6,932 nucleotides of DNA, from positions 1-6,932 of the forward strand of contig CACYBP010000243.1 of assembly GCA_902772625.1 (NCBI GenBank). The letters are read 5' to 3'. Below the pieces are notes generated by a model. The model was not told the origin of the DNA, did not search any database, and saw only the letters and a list, made by a program, of their open reading frames with translations. Shown one piece after another: positions 6,779 to 6,932 of this stretch. The position numbers and the translations under genes were made by a program. Position 1 is the first letter of the stretch. Each line of letters starts with the position of its first letter. Origin of the DNA: Oscillospiraceae bacterium. Its GTDB lineage: Bacteria > Bacillota > Clostridia > Oscillospirales > QAMX01.

Positions 6779-6932
6779 TTACACCTCGATGATCAGATAG
6801 GAGTTTTCGTAACCCTCGCACATGGCGCGCAGGGTCACGAAGGGGATGCCGTCGATCTCGTCCTCGCCGCCCAGGTGATAATGCCCCTGAAAGACGCCGC
6901 GTACCTTTCCGGAGGCGGAAAGGATCCGGCAG
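6779..6932 (-). CDS. Calcineurin-like metallophosphoesterase, C-terminal end only (5'-partial)
   Basis: The last 50 codons and the stop of a gene that enters from beyond base 6932 are readable on the minus strand; base 6932 belongs to an incomplete codon. The end contains VRGVFQGHYH (GHYH at 6875-6886), which corresponds to the GHxH metal-binding motif of calcineurin-like phosphoesterases, followed by EIDGIPFVTLRAMCEGYENSY and a beta-strand LIIEV terminus. These enzymes use two metal ions to hydrolyse phosphomonoesters or diesters. The N-terminal DxH and GNHD motifs are not in the window, so activity and substrate cannot be judged. It is the upstream member of a two-gene unit with the OPA-like transporter, which suggests hydrolysis and transport of the same organophosphate. 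Confidence 0.72.
   Translation of the reverse strand, partial: CRILSASGKVRGVFQGHYHLGGEDEIDGIPFVTLRAMCEGYENSYLIIEV

Noticed and set aside
5620..6792. Plus-strand open frame of 390 codons opposite the transporter gene.
   Set aside because: Its product is rich in Arg, His, Asp and Gln with no hydrophobic core or family motif. The opposite strand encodes a clear 12-segment membrane protein.
1..6932. Searched by eye for mobile elements, CRISPR-like spaced repeats, tRNA/rRNA genes, toxin-antitoxin pairs and phage genes.
   Set aside because: None was seen. The window is almost entirely occupied by metabolic, transport and RNA-processing genes with short regulatory gaps.

Overview
The window looks like GC-rich low-level chromosome from a Firmicutes (Clostridia-like) bacterium. 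The grounds are a full-length RNase J, purine-rich AGGAG-type ribosome binding sites, TATAAT promoters with an extended -10 TG, and a nucleotidyltransferase/left-handed beta-helix/phosphohexomutase fusion of a kind I know from clostridia and cyanobacteria. The lineage is an inference; there is no rRNA or other marker gene here.

Layout. Positions 1-2061 (+) hold the 3' part of the fusion protein, whose start lies upstream of the window. Positions 2062-2338 hold a good sigma-A-type promoter and a leader of about 220 nt with several strong hairpins, followed by rnj (2339-4000, +), a standard RNase J. A strong intrinsic terminator (4005-4043) follows, and 13 bp later a near-consensus promoter (4056-4084) starts a 100-nt leader with a 25-nt inverted repeat. 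That leads to an enolase-superfamily sugar-acid dehydratase-like gene (4193-5446, +). A 14-bp hairpin (5464-5496) separates it from a convergent minus-strand pair: an OPA-type major facilitator transporter (5509-6771) and, 7 nt upstream of it, the C-terminal end of a calcineurin-like metallophosphoesterase (6779-6932) cut by the window edge.

How the genes fit together. There are at least three transcription units: the fusion gene (promoter outside), rnj alone, and the dehydratase-like gene alone, plus the minus-strand phosphoesterase-transporter operon. The last pair makes sense as uptake and dephosphorylation of an organophosphate. The dehydratase-like gene probably belongs to hexonate or uronate catabolism. 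RNase J is a housekeeping RNA processing enzyme.

I found no mobile element, CRISPR array, tRNA or rRNA and no convincing new multi-gene system. The points most worth a second look are the structured rnj leader with two mutually exclusive pairings, the catalytically degenerate mutase domain in the first gene, the altered active site of the enolase-superfamily protein, and the inverted repeat in front of it.
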